This document shows, piece by piece, positions 15,384 to 24,266 of a stretch of 32,531 nt of DNA (within the stretch, counting starts at the first letter, position 1; each line of letters starts with the position of its first letter). A program made the translations under genes and the position numbers. Origin of the DNA: Phocaeicola sp. (lineage in GTDB: Bacteria; Bacteroidota; Bacteroidia; Bacteroidales; Bacteroidaceae). The notes below the pieces were generated by a model. That model was not told the origin of the DNA. It searched no databases and was given only the letters and a program-made list of their open reading frames with translations. The stretch covers positions 1-32,531 of the forward strand of contig JARIAN010000067.1 of the NCBI GenBank assembly GCA_029257865.1, in the 5' to 3' direction.

Positions 15384-15856
15384 AACAAAGAATCAGATAT
15401 AGAATAATTAGGATAATTCCAATTAATAGTTTATTTTTGTTCTATATTAATAAGGCTTATGGACGGATTTATGTTGGTATATATTTACTGTCCGTCGATG
15501 AGGATCTTATTCAATAGAATGGCTTTATCGGCTATGCAGTTGTCTGTAAACCAGTATAAAAGATTCAGATATAGCGTGATATTAGTTGGCTTGCCCGGTG
15601 TGATATTGTATTTGATGCCGGTGGAAACTAAAGTTACAATCAGCGGTTATTAAAACAGTGTCGCTGATTAATAAAACACAATCACCGTTTAATGTGTTGT
15701 TGGTTATAACTCAAGAACATGTAGAGGTGTCTTGAAGAAATGGCGTTATCGTTCTGGATTTTTCGGTTTGGAAACAGATAATATGCATCCATATAAATCG
15801 GCCGACAGGTTAATAAGGTAATATAGTATAAAACCTATAATATAAAAGTTTAAATT
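15384..15856. other. 473-bp region between second lysO pair and phosphohexomutase gene
   Basis: It contains a 64-codon ORF of doubtful reality (15459-15653), an 8-bp hairpin (15638-15645 with 15662-15669) with a short A/T-rich tail, and an imperfect 16-bp direct repeat (15387-15402 and 15559-15574, 15 of 16 identical, core TCAGATATAG). A TATTTTTG box lies at 15432-15439 without a good -33 partner. No full promoter for the mutase gene is visible. Confidence 0.4.
15459..15653 (+). CDS. Doubtful small ORF (64 codons), one membrane segment
   Basis: Begins MDGFMLVYIYCP and includes a hydrophobic part VILVGLPGVILYLMP near residues 40-54. A TATTTTTG -7-like box lies about 20 nt upstream and a hairpin covers its stop codon, which is the only support. 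I do not recognise it, and it may be non-coding spacer or the remnant of a lost gene. Confidence 0.2.
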   Translation: MDGFMLVYIYCPSMRILFNRMALSAMQLSVNQYKRFRYSVILVGLPGVILYLMPVETKVTISGY

Positions 15857-17602
15857 ATGGAAAATGAAGAATTGATTAAACTATGTTCTGACAAGGCTCA
15901 GAAATGGTTGACACCTGCTTATGATGCAGAAACTCAGGCTGAAGTAAAACGTTTGCTTGAAAATCCAGACAAGACTGACTTAATTGAAGCTTTCTATAAG
16001 GATTTGGAATTCGGAACCGGTGGGTTGCGTGGTATCATGGGCGTTGGTTCAAACCGAATGAACATTTATACTGTAGGGGCTGCTACACAGGGGTTGTCTA
16101 ACTACTTGAACAAATGTTTTGCAGGAAAGAAAGACATCAGTGTGGTAGTTGGTCATGACTGCCGTAATAACAGTCGTCTGTTTGCTGAAATCTCTGCAAA
16201 TATTTTCTCTGCAAATGGAATTAAGGTTTATCTGTTCGACGATATGCGTCCTACTCCAGAAATGTCATTTGCTATTCGTTATTTGGGTTGCCAGAGTGGT
16301 ATTATCCTTACTGCTTCTCATAACCCGAAAGAATACAACGGCTACAAGGCTTATTGGGATGACGGTGCACAGGTGCTTGCTCCACACGACAAAGGCATCA
16401 TTGATGAGGTGAATAAAATCTCTTCTGCTGATGAAATCAAGTTCCAGGGAAATAAGGAACTGATTCAGATTATCGGAAAGGAAATTGATGAGGTCTATTT
16501 GCAGAAAGTACACTCTATCTCTATCGACCCTGAAGTTATCAAGCGTCAGAAAGACTTGAAGATTGTATATACTCCTATCCATGGAACCGGTATGATGCTG
16601 ATTCCTGACTCTTTGAAATTGTGGGGATTTGAAAATGTACACACTGTTCCTGAGCAGATGGTGAAGAGTGGAGATTTCCCGACTGTAGTTTCTCCAAACC
16701 CTGAAAATGCAGAAGCTCTTTCTATGGCTATTGACTTGGCAAAGAGTATCGATGCTGACATTGTGATGGCTTCTGACCCCGATGCCGACCGTGTAGGTAT
16801 GGCTTGCAAGAACAGCAAAGGCGAATGGGTTTTGATTAATGGTAACCAGACTTGCTTGATTTTCTTGTATTACATCATCAAGAACCGTATTGCAATGGGT
16901 AAGATGAAGGGCAATGAATTTGTAGTGAAGACCATCGTTACTACGGAACTGATTAAAGCGGTTGCTGATAAGAACCATATTGAAATGTTTGACTGCTACA
17001 CTGGTTTCAAATGGATTGCACGTGAAATCCGCTTGAATGAAGGTGTAAAACAATACATTGGTGGCGGTGAAGAAAGCTATGGTTTCTTGGCTGAAGATTT
17101 CGTTCGTGATAAAGATGCTGTTTCTGCATGTTCTTTGTTGGCTGAAATCTGTGCTTGGGCTAAAGACCAGGGCAAGACGCTTTATGATATGCTGATGGAT
17201 ATCTACGTAGAGTATGGATACTCTAAGGAATTTACTATAAACGTAGTAAAGCCTGGTAAGAGTGGAGCTGATGAAATCAAGGCAATGATGGAAAACTTCC
17301 GCAAGAACCCTCCTGTAGAAATTGGTGGTTCTAAGGTGGTTTTGGCTAAAGATTATAAGACTTTGAAGGTTACAGACGGTGAAGGTAATGTTTCTGATTT
17401 GGATATGCCTGAACCATCTAACGTTTTGCAGTACTTTACTGAAGATGGTACTAAGATTTCTGTTCGTCCTTCTGGTACAGAACCTAAGATTAAGTTCTAT
17501 ATGGAAGTGAAAGGGGAGATGGGTTGTCCTAAGTGCTATACTAGTGCTGAGGCTGCTGCTGATGAAAAGATTGCTGCAGTAAGAGCTTCTTTAGGCATCT
17601 AA
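15857..17602 (+). CDS. Phosphohexomutase (phosphoglucomutase/phosphomannomutase family)
   Basis: 581 residues, a full-length alpha-D-phosphohexomutase of the PgcA-like type. All four functional loops are present: the phosphoserine loop TASHNPKEYNG with S154, the metal loop DPDADRVG (D307, D309, D311), the sugar-specificity loop GGGEESYGF (402-410), and the phosphate-binding loop RPSGTEPKIKFY (537-548). It interconverts hexose 1- and 6-phosphates (glucose and possibly mannose) in the cytoplasm, feeding glycogen, capsule and nucleotide-sugar synthesis. The GEESYG loop favours glucose phosphate specificity, but bifunctionality cannot be excluded. It is monocistronic and ends in a terminator shared with the convergent nudC gene. 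No obvious ribosome-binding site, as is common in highly expressed Bacteroides genes. Confidence 0.96.
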   Translation: MENEELIKLCSDKAQKWLTPAYDAETQAEVKRLLENPDKTDLIEAFYKDLEFGTGGLRGIMGVGSNRMNIYTVGAATQGLSNYLNKCFAGKKDISVVVGHDCRNNSRLFAEISANIFSANGIKVYLFDDMRPTPEMSFAIRYLGCQSGIILTASHNPKEYNGYKAYWDDGAQVLAPHDKGIIDEVNKISSADEIKFQGNKELIQIIGKEIDEVYLQKVHSISIDPEVIKRQKDLKIVYTPIHGTGMMLIPDSLKLWGFENVHTVPEQMVKSGDFPTVVSPNPENAEALSMAIDLAKSIDADIVMASDPDADRVGMACKNSKGEWVLINGNQTCLIFLYYIIKNRIAMGKMKGNEFVVKTIVTTELIKAVADKNHIEMFDCYTGFKWIAREIRLNEGVKQYIGGGEESYGFLAEDFVRDKDAVSACSLLAEICAWAKDQGKTLYDMLMDIYVEYGYSKEFTINVVKPGKSGADEIKAMMENFRKNPPVEIGGSKVVLAKDYKTLKVTDGEGNVSDLDMPEPSNVLQYFTEDGTKISVRPSGTEPKIKFYMEVKGEMGCPKCYTSAEAAADEKIAAVRASLGI

Positions 17603-17648
17603 TTATTGATTATTCAGACGGCAAGATGCTGTCGAAGTGAATAAATAT

Positions 17649-17686
17649 AAAGAGAGTTGTCGGTTTTATTATCGGCAACTCTCTTT
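17649..17686. terminator. Bidirectional terminator between phosphohexomutase and nudC
   Basis: 14-bp stem with one G-T pair (17649-17662 with 17673-17686), 10-nt loop, A-rich left flank and T-rich right flank; serves both convergent genes. Confidence 0.85.
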
Positions 17687-17699
17687 TTGTTCTTTGGTA

Positions 17700-18491
17700 T
17701 TATAGCTTATTGTCTAGCCATGCATCGATAAGTTTGCGGGCAATACTTAATTTCTTGGGGATTTCAGGAAGATGGTAGCGGTCGAAAAATTCTCCTGTGC
17801 TGAGCTCCTCATCTTGCAGTTTGATGTTGCCGCTTTCATATTCGGCACTAAAGCCAATCATGATTCCACTCGGATATGGCCACGGTTGACTGCCGAAATA
17901 TTTCAGGTTCTTGATTTTCAATCCGGTTTCTTCCATCACCTCACGATGTACACATTCTTCCAGTGTTTCGCCCGGTTCAAGAAATCCGGCTACCAGTCCT
18001 TTAAACGTGCCACGGAAGTTTCGGGCATGAACCAGTAAGATACTGTCTTCTTTTTGTATTAAGACAATGATGGCGGGTGAGATGCGTGGATAAAACTCTT
18101 GTCGGCATTCTGGGCAGCGTTTGGCTATCGGAGATACTTGTACGGTAGGAGCGCCGCACATAGGGCAGTATCTGCTATTCTTGTCCCAAGTGAGGATTTG
18201 AGAAGCTTTTCCTGCACGATAATATTCTTCAAAAGGTAACACGTCGAAAGAGCCTCTCAGGTCTTTCATCATGCGGGGGCTATGTTCGTCGCCTGGTTCG
18301 GGCGTATAGATGGCATAAGCCTTTGCCTGAAGGCCGTTGATTTTTCCAATGGGATGTATTTTACTGTTGGCGGGTACGTGGGTAGGCGGGTACGAGGCAT
18401 AGGGGATGTGGTAGCCGTCTTCTTTTTTTTCGATAAGGAGCTGGTTGTTGTAGAAAACAAACCAGCCACAGGTTTCTGTTTCTTTTTCCAT
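17700..18491 (-). CDS. nudC: NADH pyrophosphatase / NAD-cap hydrolase NudC (Nudix)
   Basis: 263 residues with the complete NudC layout: N-terminal domain, a four-Cys zinc ribbon (C109, C112, C126, C129), and a Nudix domain with the box starting GFLEPGE at 169 and ending REVMEETGL. It is followed by SQPWPYP (201-207), the motif that marks the NADH-specific subgroup. The enzyme hydrolyses NADH to NMNH and AMP and, in E. coli, also removes NAD caps from RNA. Start MEKETETCGW is about 22 nt from the predicted transcription start, with no room for a longer N-terminus. It is transcribed alone. Confidence 0.95.
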   Translation of the reverse strand: MEKETETCGWFVFYNNQLLIEKKEDGYHIPYASYPPTHVPANSKIHPIGKINGLQAKAYAIYTPEPGDEHSPRMMKDLRGSFDVLPFEEYYRAGKASQILTWDKNSRYCPMCGAPTVQVSPIAKRCPECRQEFYPRISPAIIVLIQKEDSILLVHARNFRGTFKGLVAGFLEPGETLEECVHREVMEETGLKIKNLKYFGSQPWPYPSGIMIGFSAEYESGNIKLQDEELSTGEFFDRYHLPEIPKKLSIARKLIDAWLDNKL

Positions 18492-18519
18492 AATTCCTAA
18501 ATTATTTCAATGAGGAAGA

Positions 18520-18551
18520 CAAAAATACTCCTTTTTGTGCTTTCATACAAA
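18520..18551 (-). promoter_or_regulatory. Promoter of nudC
   Basis: Minus strand: TTTG (18551-18548), 20-nt spacer, TATTTTTG (18527-18520). Both elements and spacing fit the Bacteroides consensus; leader about 20 nt. Confidence 0.75.
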
Positions 18552-18634
18552 CCGAGTTAATATTAGTCTTGTTGGAAATTGTAATGAATACAAATTTTAT
18601 TGGTGTAAGTTTTTAAATTAAAAATAAAATATTA

Positions 18635-18642
18635 TATCTTTG
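18635..18642 (+). promoter_or_regulatory. -7 box of the cytochrome c maturation operon
   Basis: TATCTTTG, a perfect TAnnTTTG match 24 nt upstream of the ResB-like start. The -33 region has only a T-run (18610-18614), so the upstream half is weak. An AAGGAGAG ribosome-binding site follows. Confidence 0.55.
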
Positions 18643-18665
18643 CGCCGCAAAATTAAGAAGGAGAG

Positions 18666-19547
18666 ATGAAAATATTACAAAAACTATTCTGGCCGGTCTA
18701 TTTTCTGTTGCCGATGGTGTTACAGTTAATAGTTGGTAACTTGCCGGTTCATTTTATGGCATTCCCGTTGAATGTTTCATTTGCAGCATTATGGCTGTTC
18801 GGGTTATGGCTGTTGTATAAGGATTACCGTCATACTTTAGCGGTTCGCTTCTTGTTGTCTTCAGCCGTTACTGCTGGTTCGTTGGTCGCTTTTTTATCGG
18901 GTGCTTTAGTGATAGGAATGTTTCCGCAACTCTCTTCGGTTGAGGCTGCTGCAAAATCAGGTATTTTAGCCCGCTTGGGGTGCTATGATTTTATGACTTC
19001 ATGGCCTTTTGTCTTCATCTTGTTTCTGCTGCTCACTCATTTGGCTTTGGTTACTTGTAGGGGAGTTTTGATGCAACGCAAAAACAAGTGGCGTTTTATA
19101 TTCAATCATGCCGGGTTATGGCTGGCTCTGTTTGCAGGATTTTGTGGGAGTACAGATGTGCGTGTATTAAGAATCCCTTTGGTGAAAGGAGAGGCCAACA
19201 CTCGTGCCTACACTATGGATGGAGTAGTGTCTTATTTGGATTATGAGTTAGAACTGGTTGATTTCCGTGCTGATTATTATGACAATGGGATGCCTCGTCA
19301 TTATGAAGCAAAGGTGCGTGTAGCTGCCGATACGGTGACTCTTGAAGTCAATCATCCCTATACATATCGTTGGGGAGAAGATATTTATCTGACTGGTTAT
19401 GAACGCAGAAACGGGAATCAGTACTATTGCGTTTTGCAGGTTGTAGAGCAACCATGGAAATATGTGCAGTTATTGGGTATTTTGATGGCTTTGGCCGGAG
19501 GAATTCTCCTGTTTATAAATGGACCTCTAAAAAAGAACAACAAATGA
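18666..19547 (+). CDS. ResB-like (CcsB) cytochrome c maturation protein
   Basis: 293 residues: about four membrane segments (roughly 8-25, 32-50, 58-85, 108-128, with another near 147-160) followed by a periplasmic beta-rich domain (about 165-265) and a final membrane anchor (268-287). This is the short ResB-type protein of the System II cytochrome c synthase, which holds apocytochrome and passes haem to it together with CcsA/ResC. It is shorter than proteobacterial or Gram-positive ResB (about 450-550), as usual in Bacteroidetes. An excellent AAGGAGAG ribosome-binding site precedes the ATG. The stop overlaps the start of the CcsA-like gene by four bases. Motif content is weak, so the call leans on topology and the neighbour. 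Confidence 0.82.
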   Translation: MKILQKLFWPVYFLLPMVLQLIVGNLPVHFMAFPLNVSFAALWLFGLWLLYKDYRHTLAVRFLLSSAVTAGSLVAFLSGALVIGMFPQLSSVEAAAKSGILARLGCYDFMTSWPFVFILFLLLTHLALVTCRGVLMQRKNKWRFIFNHAGLWLALFAGFCGSTDVRVLRIPLVKGEANTRAYTMDGVVSYLDYELELVDFRADYYDNGMPRHYEAKVRVAADTVTLEVNHPYTYRWGEDIYLTGYERRNGNQYYCVLQVVEQPWKYVQLLGILMALAGGILLFINGPLKKNNK

Positions 19548-20326
19548 TTACATGGGATAATTTTATCTGGTTTGTAGTTCCGGCAGCCGGTTGTTGGATA
19601 GCTGGAGCATGGATGGCTTTGAAGTCGTCCGAAAAAAGTCGTGCAGCACAAATTCTTACTCTTTTAGGGATATTGATAATGGGCTCGTTTATAGTTGGGT
19701 TGTGGATGTTTTTGGAACGTCCTCCTTTACGTACGATGGGTGAGACCCGTTTGTGGTATTCATTTTTTATGGGAGTGTCCGGAATGCTCACCTATTGGCG
19801 GTGGCATTATCGGTGGATATTGTCCTTTTCCACTCTGGTCGCCTTGGTGTTCTGCATCATCAATCTGCTGAAACCGGAGATACACGACCAATCTTTGATG
19901 CCGGCTTTGCAGAGTTTCTGGTTTGTGCCTCATGTCACAGTATATATGTTTTCCTATTCAGTTTTGGGGTGTGCGTTTATGCTTTCCTGTATGGGATTAT
20001 ACCGTCATAAGGCGGAGTACTTGTCGATGGCAGATGAACTGGTTTATACCGGAACAGCTTTCCTTACTGTAGGGATGCTGACCGGAGCCATTTGGGCAAA
20101 AGATGCTTGGGGAAATTACTGGAGTTGGGACCCTAAAGAGACTTGGGCGGCCATTACCTGGGCAATGTTTTTGCTGTATATTCATTTGCGCCTGTTTAGA
20201 AAGAGCAAGCCGAGCACCCTCTATGTGATATTGATAGGAGGATTTTTGGCTCTGCAGATGTGCTGGTATGGAGTGAATTATCTTCCGGCAGCTCAGCAAA
20301 GTGTCCATCTCTATAATCGTGGTTAA
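19544..20326 (+). CDS. ccsA: CcsA/ResC-type haem handling protein
   Basis: 260 residues, about eight membrane segments. The Trp-rich haem-binding WWD motif is complete: GAIWAKDAWG at 181-190 directly followed by NYWSWDPKETW. Flanking axial-ligand candidates are H130 (WFVPHV) and H255 near the C-terminus. The start MITWDNFIWF at 19544 is chosen because it overlaps the ResB-like stop (ATGA) and gives a membrane segment at once; the longer open frame from 19427 overlaps the upstream coding region. With the ResB-like partner it forms the System II synthase that attaches haem to CxxCH motifs outside the cytoplasmic membrane. The likely client, a tri-haem peroxidase, is encoded next. Confidence 0.92.
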   Translation: MITWDNFIWFVVPAAGCWIAGAWMALKSSEKSRAAQILTLLGILIMGSFIVGLWMFLERPPLRTMGETRLWYSFFMGVSGMLTYWRWHYRWILSFSTLVALVFCIINLLKPEIHDQSLMPALQSFWFVPHVTVYMFSYSVLGCAFMLSCMGLYRHKAEYLSMADELVYTGTAFLTVGMLTGAIWAKDAWGNYWSWDPKETWAAITWAMFLLYIHLRLFRKSKPSTLYVILIGGFLALQMCWYGVNYLPAAQQSVHLYNRG

Positions 20327-20337
20327 TAGAAAATAGG

Positions 20338-20345
20338 TATCTTTG
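20338..20345 (+). promoter_or_regulatory. Candidate -7 box for the peroxidase gene
   Basis: TATCTTTG, a perfect -7 match 67 nt before the peroxidase start and just after the ccsA stop. The -33 region lacks TTTG. It may allow separate induction of the peroxidase. Confidence 0.45.
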
Positions 20346-20412
20346 CTCCCTTATTTGAAATCCTTCAGTTTACATTTTATTATAATCATAACTAACTTAA
20401 ATTATTCAGAAA

Positions 20413-21789
20413 ATGAAGAAAAAGATCATTCTCGCTGCACTGTTAATCGCTGCAGGCGGTGTCATGACCTATCGTTTGGTGAACCAACCTCCTTCGGCTG
20501 ATTTGCCTGCCGACAAGCAGATGCTGGAGTTATTGTCAGATGCAGGCTGTATGGCTTGCCATCTAGAGTATCCGGAACTTCCGTTTTATGCATCTTTGCC
20601 GGTAGCTGGTGATTTGGTGAAGAAAGATCACCGTTTGGCTTACCGCTCGTTTGACATTGCTCCTATGGTTGCTGCTATTCAGGCTGGAGAAAAAGTGTCT
20701 GAGGTAGACTTGGCGAAAGTAGAAAAGGTTATTCAAGACGGAACGATGCCGCTAGCCAAGTATTATCTGGTGCATTGGGGCTCTTCGATGACAGATACAG
20801 AAAAGACAATGGCTATGGACTGGATTCGTATTGCGCGTGCAGCAGCTTATCCGAATCATCTGGCTGATGCTGCTTTTTCCAACGAACCTGTACGCCCTCT
20901 TGCCGATTCAGTTGCGGTGGATATGCGCAAGGTGGTTTTGGGTGATTTGCTCTTCCATGATGTACGTCTTTCTATTGACAATACCGTATCGTGCGCTACT
21001 TGTCACGGATTGAACACCGGTGGGGTAGACAATAAGCGTTTTTCTGAAGGTGTTGATGGAAATGTGGGTGGTGTAAACGCTCCTACAGTATTTAATGCTC
21101 ATTATAACTTTGTACAGTTCTGGGACGGACGTGCGGCTACATTGGCGGCTCAGGCTGGTGGCCCTCCTTTGAATCCTGCAGAAATGGGGCATAAGTCGTT
21201 TGATGATATCTGTGCTCGTCTGAATGAGGATGCCAATTTCAAGAAAGCTTTTGCTGAGGTTTATCCTGACGGTATTACAGAGGCCAACATTACAGATGCT
21301 ATCCAGGAGTTTGAACGTACTCTGACTACTCCAAATTCACGTTTCGACAAGTACTTGAAGGGGGATATGGCTGCTTTGTCGGCCGAAGAGATTGCCGGAT
21401 ATGAATTGTTCAAGAAATATGATTGTGCTACTTGCCATGTTGGAGAGAACCTGGGTGGACAGTCGTATGAACTTATGGGTATCAAGGGGGATTATTTTGC
21501 CGACCGCAATATGGAACTTACCGCTGAAGACCATGGCCGCCACAAGGAGACTAAGAGCGAGCGAGACATGCATCGTTTCAAAGTGCCGGGATTGCGTAAC
21601 ATTGCGCTTACCGGACCTTATTTCCATGACGGGACTAAGCAGACATTGGAGGAGGCTGTACGTGATATGGCCAAATATGAAGTGGGCGTAAACCTTACTG
21701 ATGAGGAGACTACTCGTCTGGTGGCTTTCTTGCATACACTTACTGGTGAATATAAAGGAAAGTTGCTTACAAACGACAACATGAAATAA
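20413..21789 (+). CDS. Tri-haem cytochrome c peroxidase, membrane-anchored
   Basis: 458 residues with an N-terminal hydrophobic anchor or signal (about 4-20) and three haem c motifs: CMACH (46-50), CATCH (194-198) and CATCH (338-342). The last two belong to the classical bacterial di-haem peroxidase domain (CCP/MauG family, about 165-445, including FWDGRAATLAAQA); the first lies in an added N-terminal cytochrome domain, as in the E. coli YhjA type, where it may take electrons from quinol. The enzyme should reduce periplasmic hydrogen peroxide to water and protect this anaerobe during oxygen exposure, or use peroxide as an electron acceptor. The adjacent ResB/CcsA pair probably installs its haems. 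The distal catalytic residues are not resolved by eye. Followed by a strong terminator. Confidence 0.94.
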   Translation: MKKKIILAALLIAAGGVMTYRLVNQPPSADLPADKQMLELLSDAGCMACHLEYPELPFYASLPVAGDLVKKDHRLAYRSFDIAPMVAAIQAGEKVSEVDLAKVEKVIQDGTMPLAKYYLVHWGSSMTDTEKTMAMDWIRIARAAAYPNHLADAAFSNEPVRPLADSVAVDMRKVVLGDLLFHDVRLSIDNTVSCATCHGLNTGGVDNKRFSEGVDGNVGGVNAPTVFNAHYNFVQFWDGRAATLAAQAGGPPLNPAEMGHKSFDDICARLNEDANFKKAFAEVYPDGITEANITDAIQEFERTLTTPNSRFDKYLKGDMAALSAEEIAGYELFKKYDCATCHVGENLGGQSYELMGIKGDYFADRNMELTAEDHGRHKETKSERDMHRFKVPGLRNIALTGPYFHDGTKQTLEEAVRDMAKYEVGVNLTDEETTRLVAFLHTLTGEYKGKLLTNDNMK

Positions 21790-21791
21790 CA

Positions 21792-21839
21792 AAAAAGAAA
21801 CCGGGTGGCTTGATTGGCAGGCATACCCGGTTTCTTTTT
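21792..21839. terminator. Bidirectional terminator between peroxidase and tex
   Basis: Perfect 15-bp stem (21792-21806 with 21825-21839), 18-nt loop, A-tract and T-tract ends; shared by convergent genes. Confidence 0.85.
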
Positions 21840-21858
21840 ATGTTTTGTTGAAAGAGAA

Positions 21859-23994
21859 TTATTTCATTCCCTTCATGGTGAGCTGGATACGTTTCCGCTC
21901 ATGGTCTATGCTTAGCACTTTTACACGTACATGCTGGTGGATGCTTACTACGGTAGTAGGGTCGCTAACGAACTTGTCGGCCAATTGTGAAATATGTACC
22001 AGACCGTTTTCTTTGATGCCCACATCCACGAAACAACCGAAGTTGGTAATGTTAGTTATGATGCCGGGCAGTTCCATTCCTTCCTGCAAGTCATCGATAG
22101 TTCGCACGTTCTGGTCGAACTGGAAGACTTCAATCTGCTGGCGCGGGTCTCGTCCCGGCTTGTCCAGTTCCTGCATGATGTCAGTCAGAGTAGGAAGTCC
22201 TACCGTTGGAGTTACATATTTTTCGATTTGAATCTGTTGGCGTAACTCCTTGTTGCCAATCAAGTCTTTTACCGTGCACTTCAAGTCTTTTGCCATCTGT
22301 TCTACGATGGGATAGCTTTCCGGATGAACAGCAGAATTGTCCAGCGGATTTTCCGCTTTCGGTATTCGGAGGAATCCCGCGCATTGTTCAAATGCCTTGG
22401 CTCCCATACGCGGCACCTTCAGCAATTCCTTACGAGAATGAAACGGACCGTTTTCCGTACGATAGTCCACAATATTCTGTGCCAGAGTAGGGCCTAATCC
22501 TGAAATATAAGTCAGCAGATGTTTGCTGGCAGTATTCACGTTTACTCCCACCAAGTTGACACAGCTTTCCACTGTCTGATTCAACGACTCCTTCAATTTG
22601 TTTTGGTCCACATCATGCTGATACTGCCCAACTCCGATAGACTTGGCATCTATCTTGACCAGTTCGGCCAGCGGGTCCATTAGTCTGCGTCCGATAGATA
22701 CTGCTCCACGCACCGTCACATCGTAGTCGGGAAATTCTTCGCGGGCAGTCTTCGAGGCCGAATAGATAGAAGCTCCATCCTCGCTTACCACAAACACTTG
22801 CACTTCACGGTCGTATCGTTGTGCAGTTACAAACTGTTCCGTTTCACGGCTTGCTGTACCGTTTCCTATGGCAATAGCTTCAATTTTATACTGCTCCACC
22901 AGTTTGGTCAGTTTGCGTGACGCCAGTGCATATTCCGATTTAGGTGGATGCGGATAGATGGCTTCATTGTGCAGCAAAGTCCCTTGAGCATCCAGGCAGA
23001 CCACTTTACATCCCGTGCGGAATCCAGGGTCGATACCCATTACTCTTTTCTGTCCGAGAGGAGCAGCTAGCAGCAGTTGCCGAAGGTTTTCAGCGAATAC
23101 CCTGATTGCTTCTTCGTCGGCTTTCTCCTTGCTCAAGGCGGAAAATTCCGTTTCGATAGCAGGTTTGAGCAGTCGTTTGTAAGCATCTTCCACAGCCTCT
23201 TCCACTTGTGCTGAGCAAGCAGAGTTGCCCCTTACGAACTGACGTTTCAGTCGGTCGGTACATTCTTCTTCATCGGCTGGAGTGATTGTAATCTTCAGCA
23301 CTCCGTCGGCCTCTCCTCTACGCAGAGCCAATAGTCGGTGGGAAGAGCATTTCTTGAGCGGTTCGCAGAAGTCGAAGTAGTCACGATACTTTAGGGCGGT
23401 TTCCTCCTTGTCTTTACCTTTCACCACTTTGGCCGAAATCATTGCTTGTCGTGAAAACTGGTTACGCATCAGGTTTCTGGCACGTTCATCCTCGTTCACC
23501 TGTTCAGCGATGATGTCGCGCGCCCCTTTCAGTGCGTCCTCTTCATCTTTCACATCACCTTTTACAAAACTGGCCACGCGTGCCGGCAGATTGTTTTCCC
23601 GTTGCATCATCAGCAAGAGAGCCAGCGGCTCCAATCCTTTTTGGCGTGCCACTTCGGCTCTGGTCTTTCTTTTCGGTTTGAACGGCAAATAGATGTCTTC
23701 CAGTTCGGTGGCATCCCAGCATCCGTCAATGCGGTGTTGCAGTTCTGTAGTCAGTTTGTCTTGCTCTTTAATGGTAGAGAGGATTGTTTCCTTTCTTTTG
23801 GCTATTTCGCAAAACTTGTCATATCGGGTGCTGATTTCGCCAATCTGCACTTCATCCATAGCGCCGGTAGCCTCTTTTCGGTAACGGCTGATAAAAGGGA
23901 TAGTAGCTCCCCCTTGCAGTAGTTTCAGCACATTTTCTACGCGATGTACCGGCAGCTTCAGTGCTGCGGCAATCATCGGGATAAATTGTTCCAT
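21859..23994 (-). CDS. tex: Tex family RNA-binding transcription accessory protein
   Basis: 711 residues from MEQFIPMIAAALKLP, the start that matches other Tex proteins; the frame is open for 81 more codons upstream, but that region contains the promoter and reads as non-coding. Domains in order: N-terminal helical Tex domain with GGATIPFISRYRKEATG (about 28-44), central helices, YqgF/RNase H-like domain beginning VMGIDPGFRTGCKV (about 320), helix-hairpin-helix pair (about 480-560, with ISGLGPTLAQNIV), and a C-terminal S1 RNA-binding domain (about 637-708, ITNFGCFVDVG and GLVHISQL). Tex binds nucleic acid and affects transcription or RNA turnover; its precise role is unsettled in most species. 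It is transcribed alone. Length normal. Confidence 0.96.
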   Translation of the reverse strand: MEQFIPMIAAALKLPVHRVENVLKLLQGGATIPFISRYRKEATGAMDEVQIGEISTRYDKFCEIAKRKETILSTIKEQDKLTTELQHRIDGCWDATELEDIYLPFKPKRKTRAEVARQKGLEPLALLLMMQRENNLPARVASFVKGDVKDEEDALKGARDIIAEQVNEDERARNLMRNQFSRQAMISAKVVKGKDKEETALKYRDYFDFCEPLKKCSSHRLLALRRGEADGVLKITITPADEEECTDRLKRQFVRGNSACSAQVEEAVEDAYKRLLKPAIETEFSALSKEKADEEAIRVFAENLRQLLLAAPLGQKRVMGIDPGFRTGCKVVCLDAQGTLLHNEAIYPHPPKSEYALASRKLTKLVEQYKIEAIAIGNGTASRETEQFVTAQRYDREVQVFVVSEDGASIYSASKTAREEFPDYDVTVRGAVSIGRRLMDPLAELVKIDAKSIGVGQYQHDVDQNKLKESLNQTVESCVNLVGVNVNTASKHLLTYISGLGPTLAQNIVDYRTENGPFHSRKELLKVPRMGAKAFEQCAGFLRIPKAENPLDNSAVHPESYPIVEQMAKDLKCTVKDLIGNKELRQQIQIEKYVTPTVGLPTLTDIMQELDKPGRDPRQQIEVFQFDQNVRTIDDLQEGMELPGIITNITNFGCFVDVGIKENGLVHISQLADKFVSDPTTVVSIHQHVRVKVLSIDHERKRIQLTMKGMK

Positions 23995-24087
23995 GATGAA
24001 TAGAGTTATTATTGGTTGTTTAGATACAAAAACGGATATTCTTTTCCAATTGTTTTCAGATAGGTAATGATTGGTAGAATCGATGCA

Positions 24088-24095
24088 CAAAGATA
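24088..24095 (-). promoter_or_regulatory. Candidate -7 box of tex
   Basis: TATCTTTG on the minus strand, 94 nt upstream of the chosen tex start. A TTTC (not TTTG) lies at about the -33 distance. Its position inside the longer open frame supports the internal start. Confidence 0.5.
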
Positions 24096-24266
24096 AGATT
24101 TTGTCGTTTATGAGGGAAACTTTTTCCTTATATTTTTGGTAGTGAACAGTATAATGAAACATATTGTAGCAGCATGTTGAGGGGAGGCTTTTTGGTGGTA
24201 AATAGTTGCTAATCATAAGACTAAAGGTAAAAAACAAGCCTGTAGTAAAATAATTATCAATAGGTA

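Noticed and set aside
19427-19543. 39-residue extension of CcsA.
   Set aside because: It lies wholly inside the ResB-like gene; the ATGA overlap at 19544 gives a membrane segment immediately.
23995-24237. 81-residue N-terminal extension of Tex.
   Set aside because: It covers a TATCTTTG -7 box, has no Tex similarity, and the start MEQFIP at 23994 fits the family.
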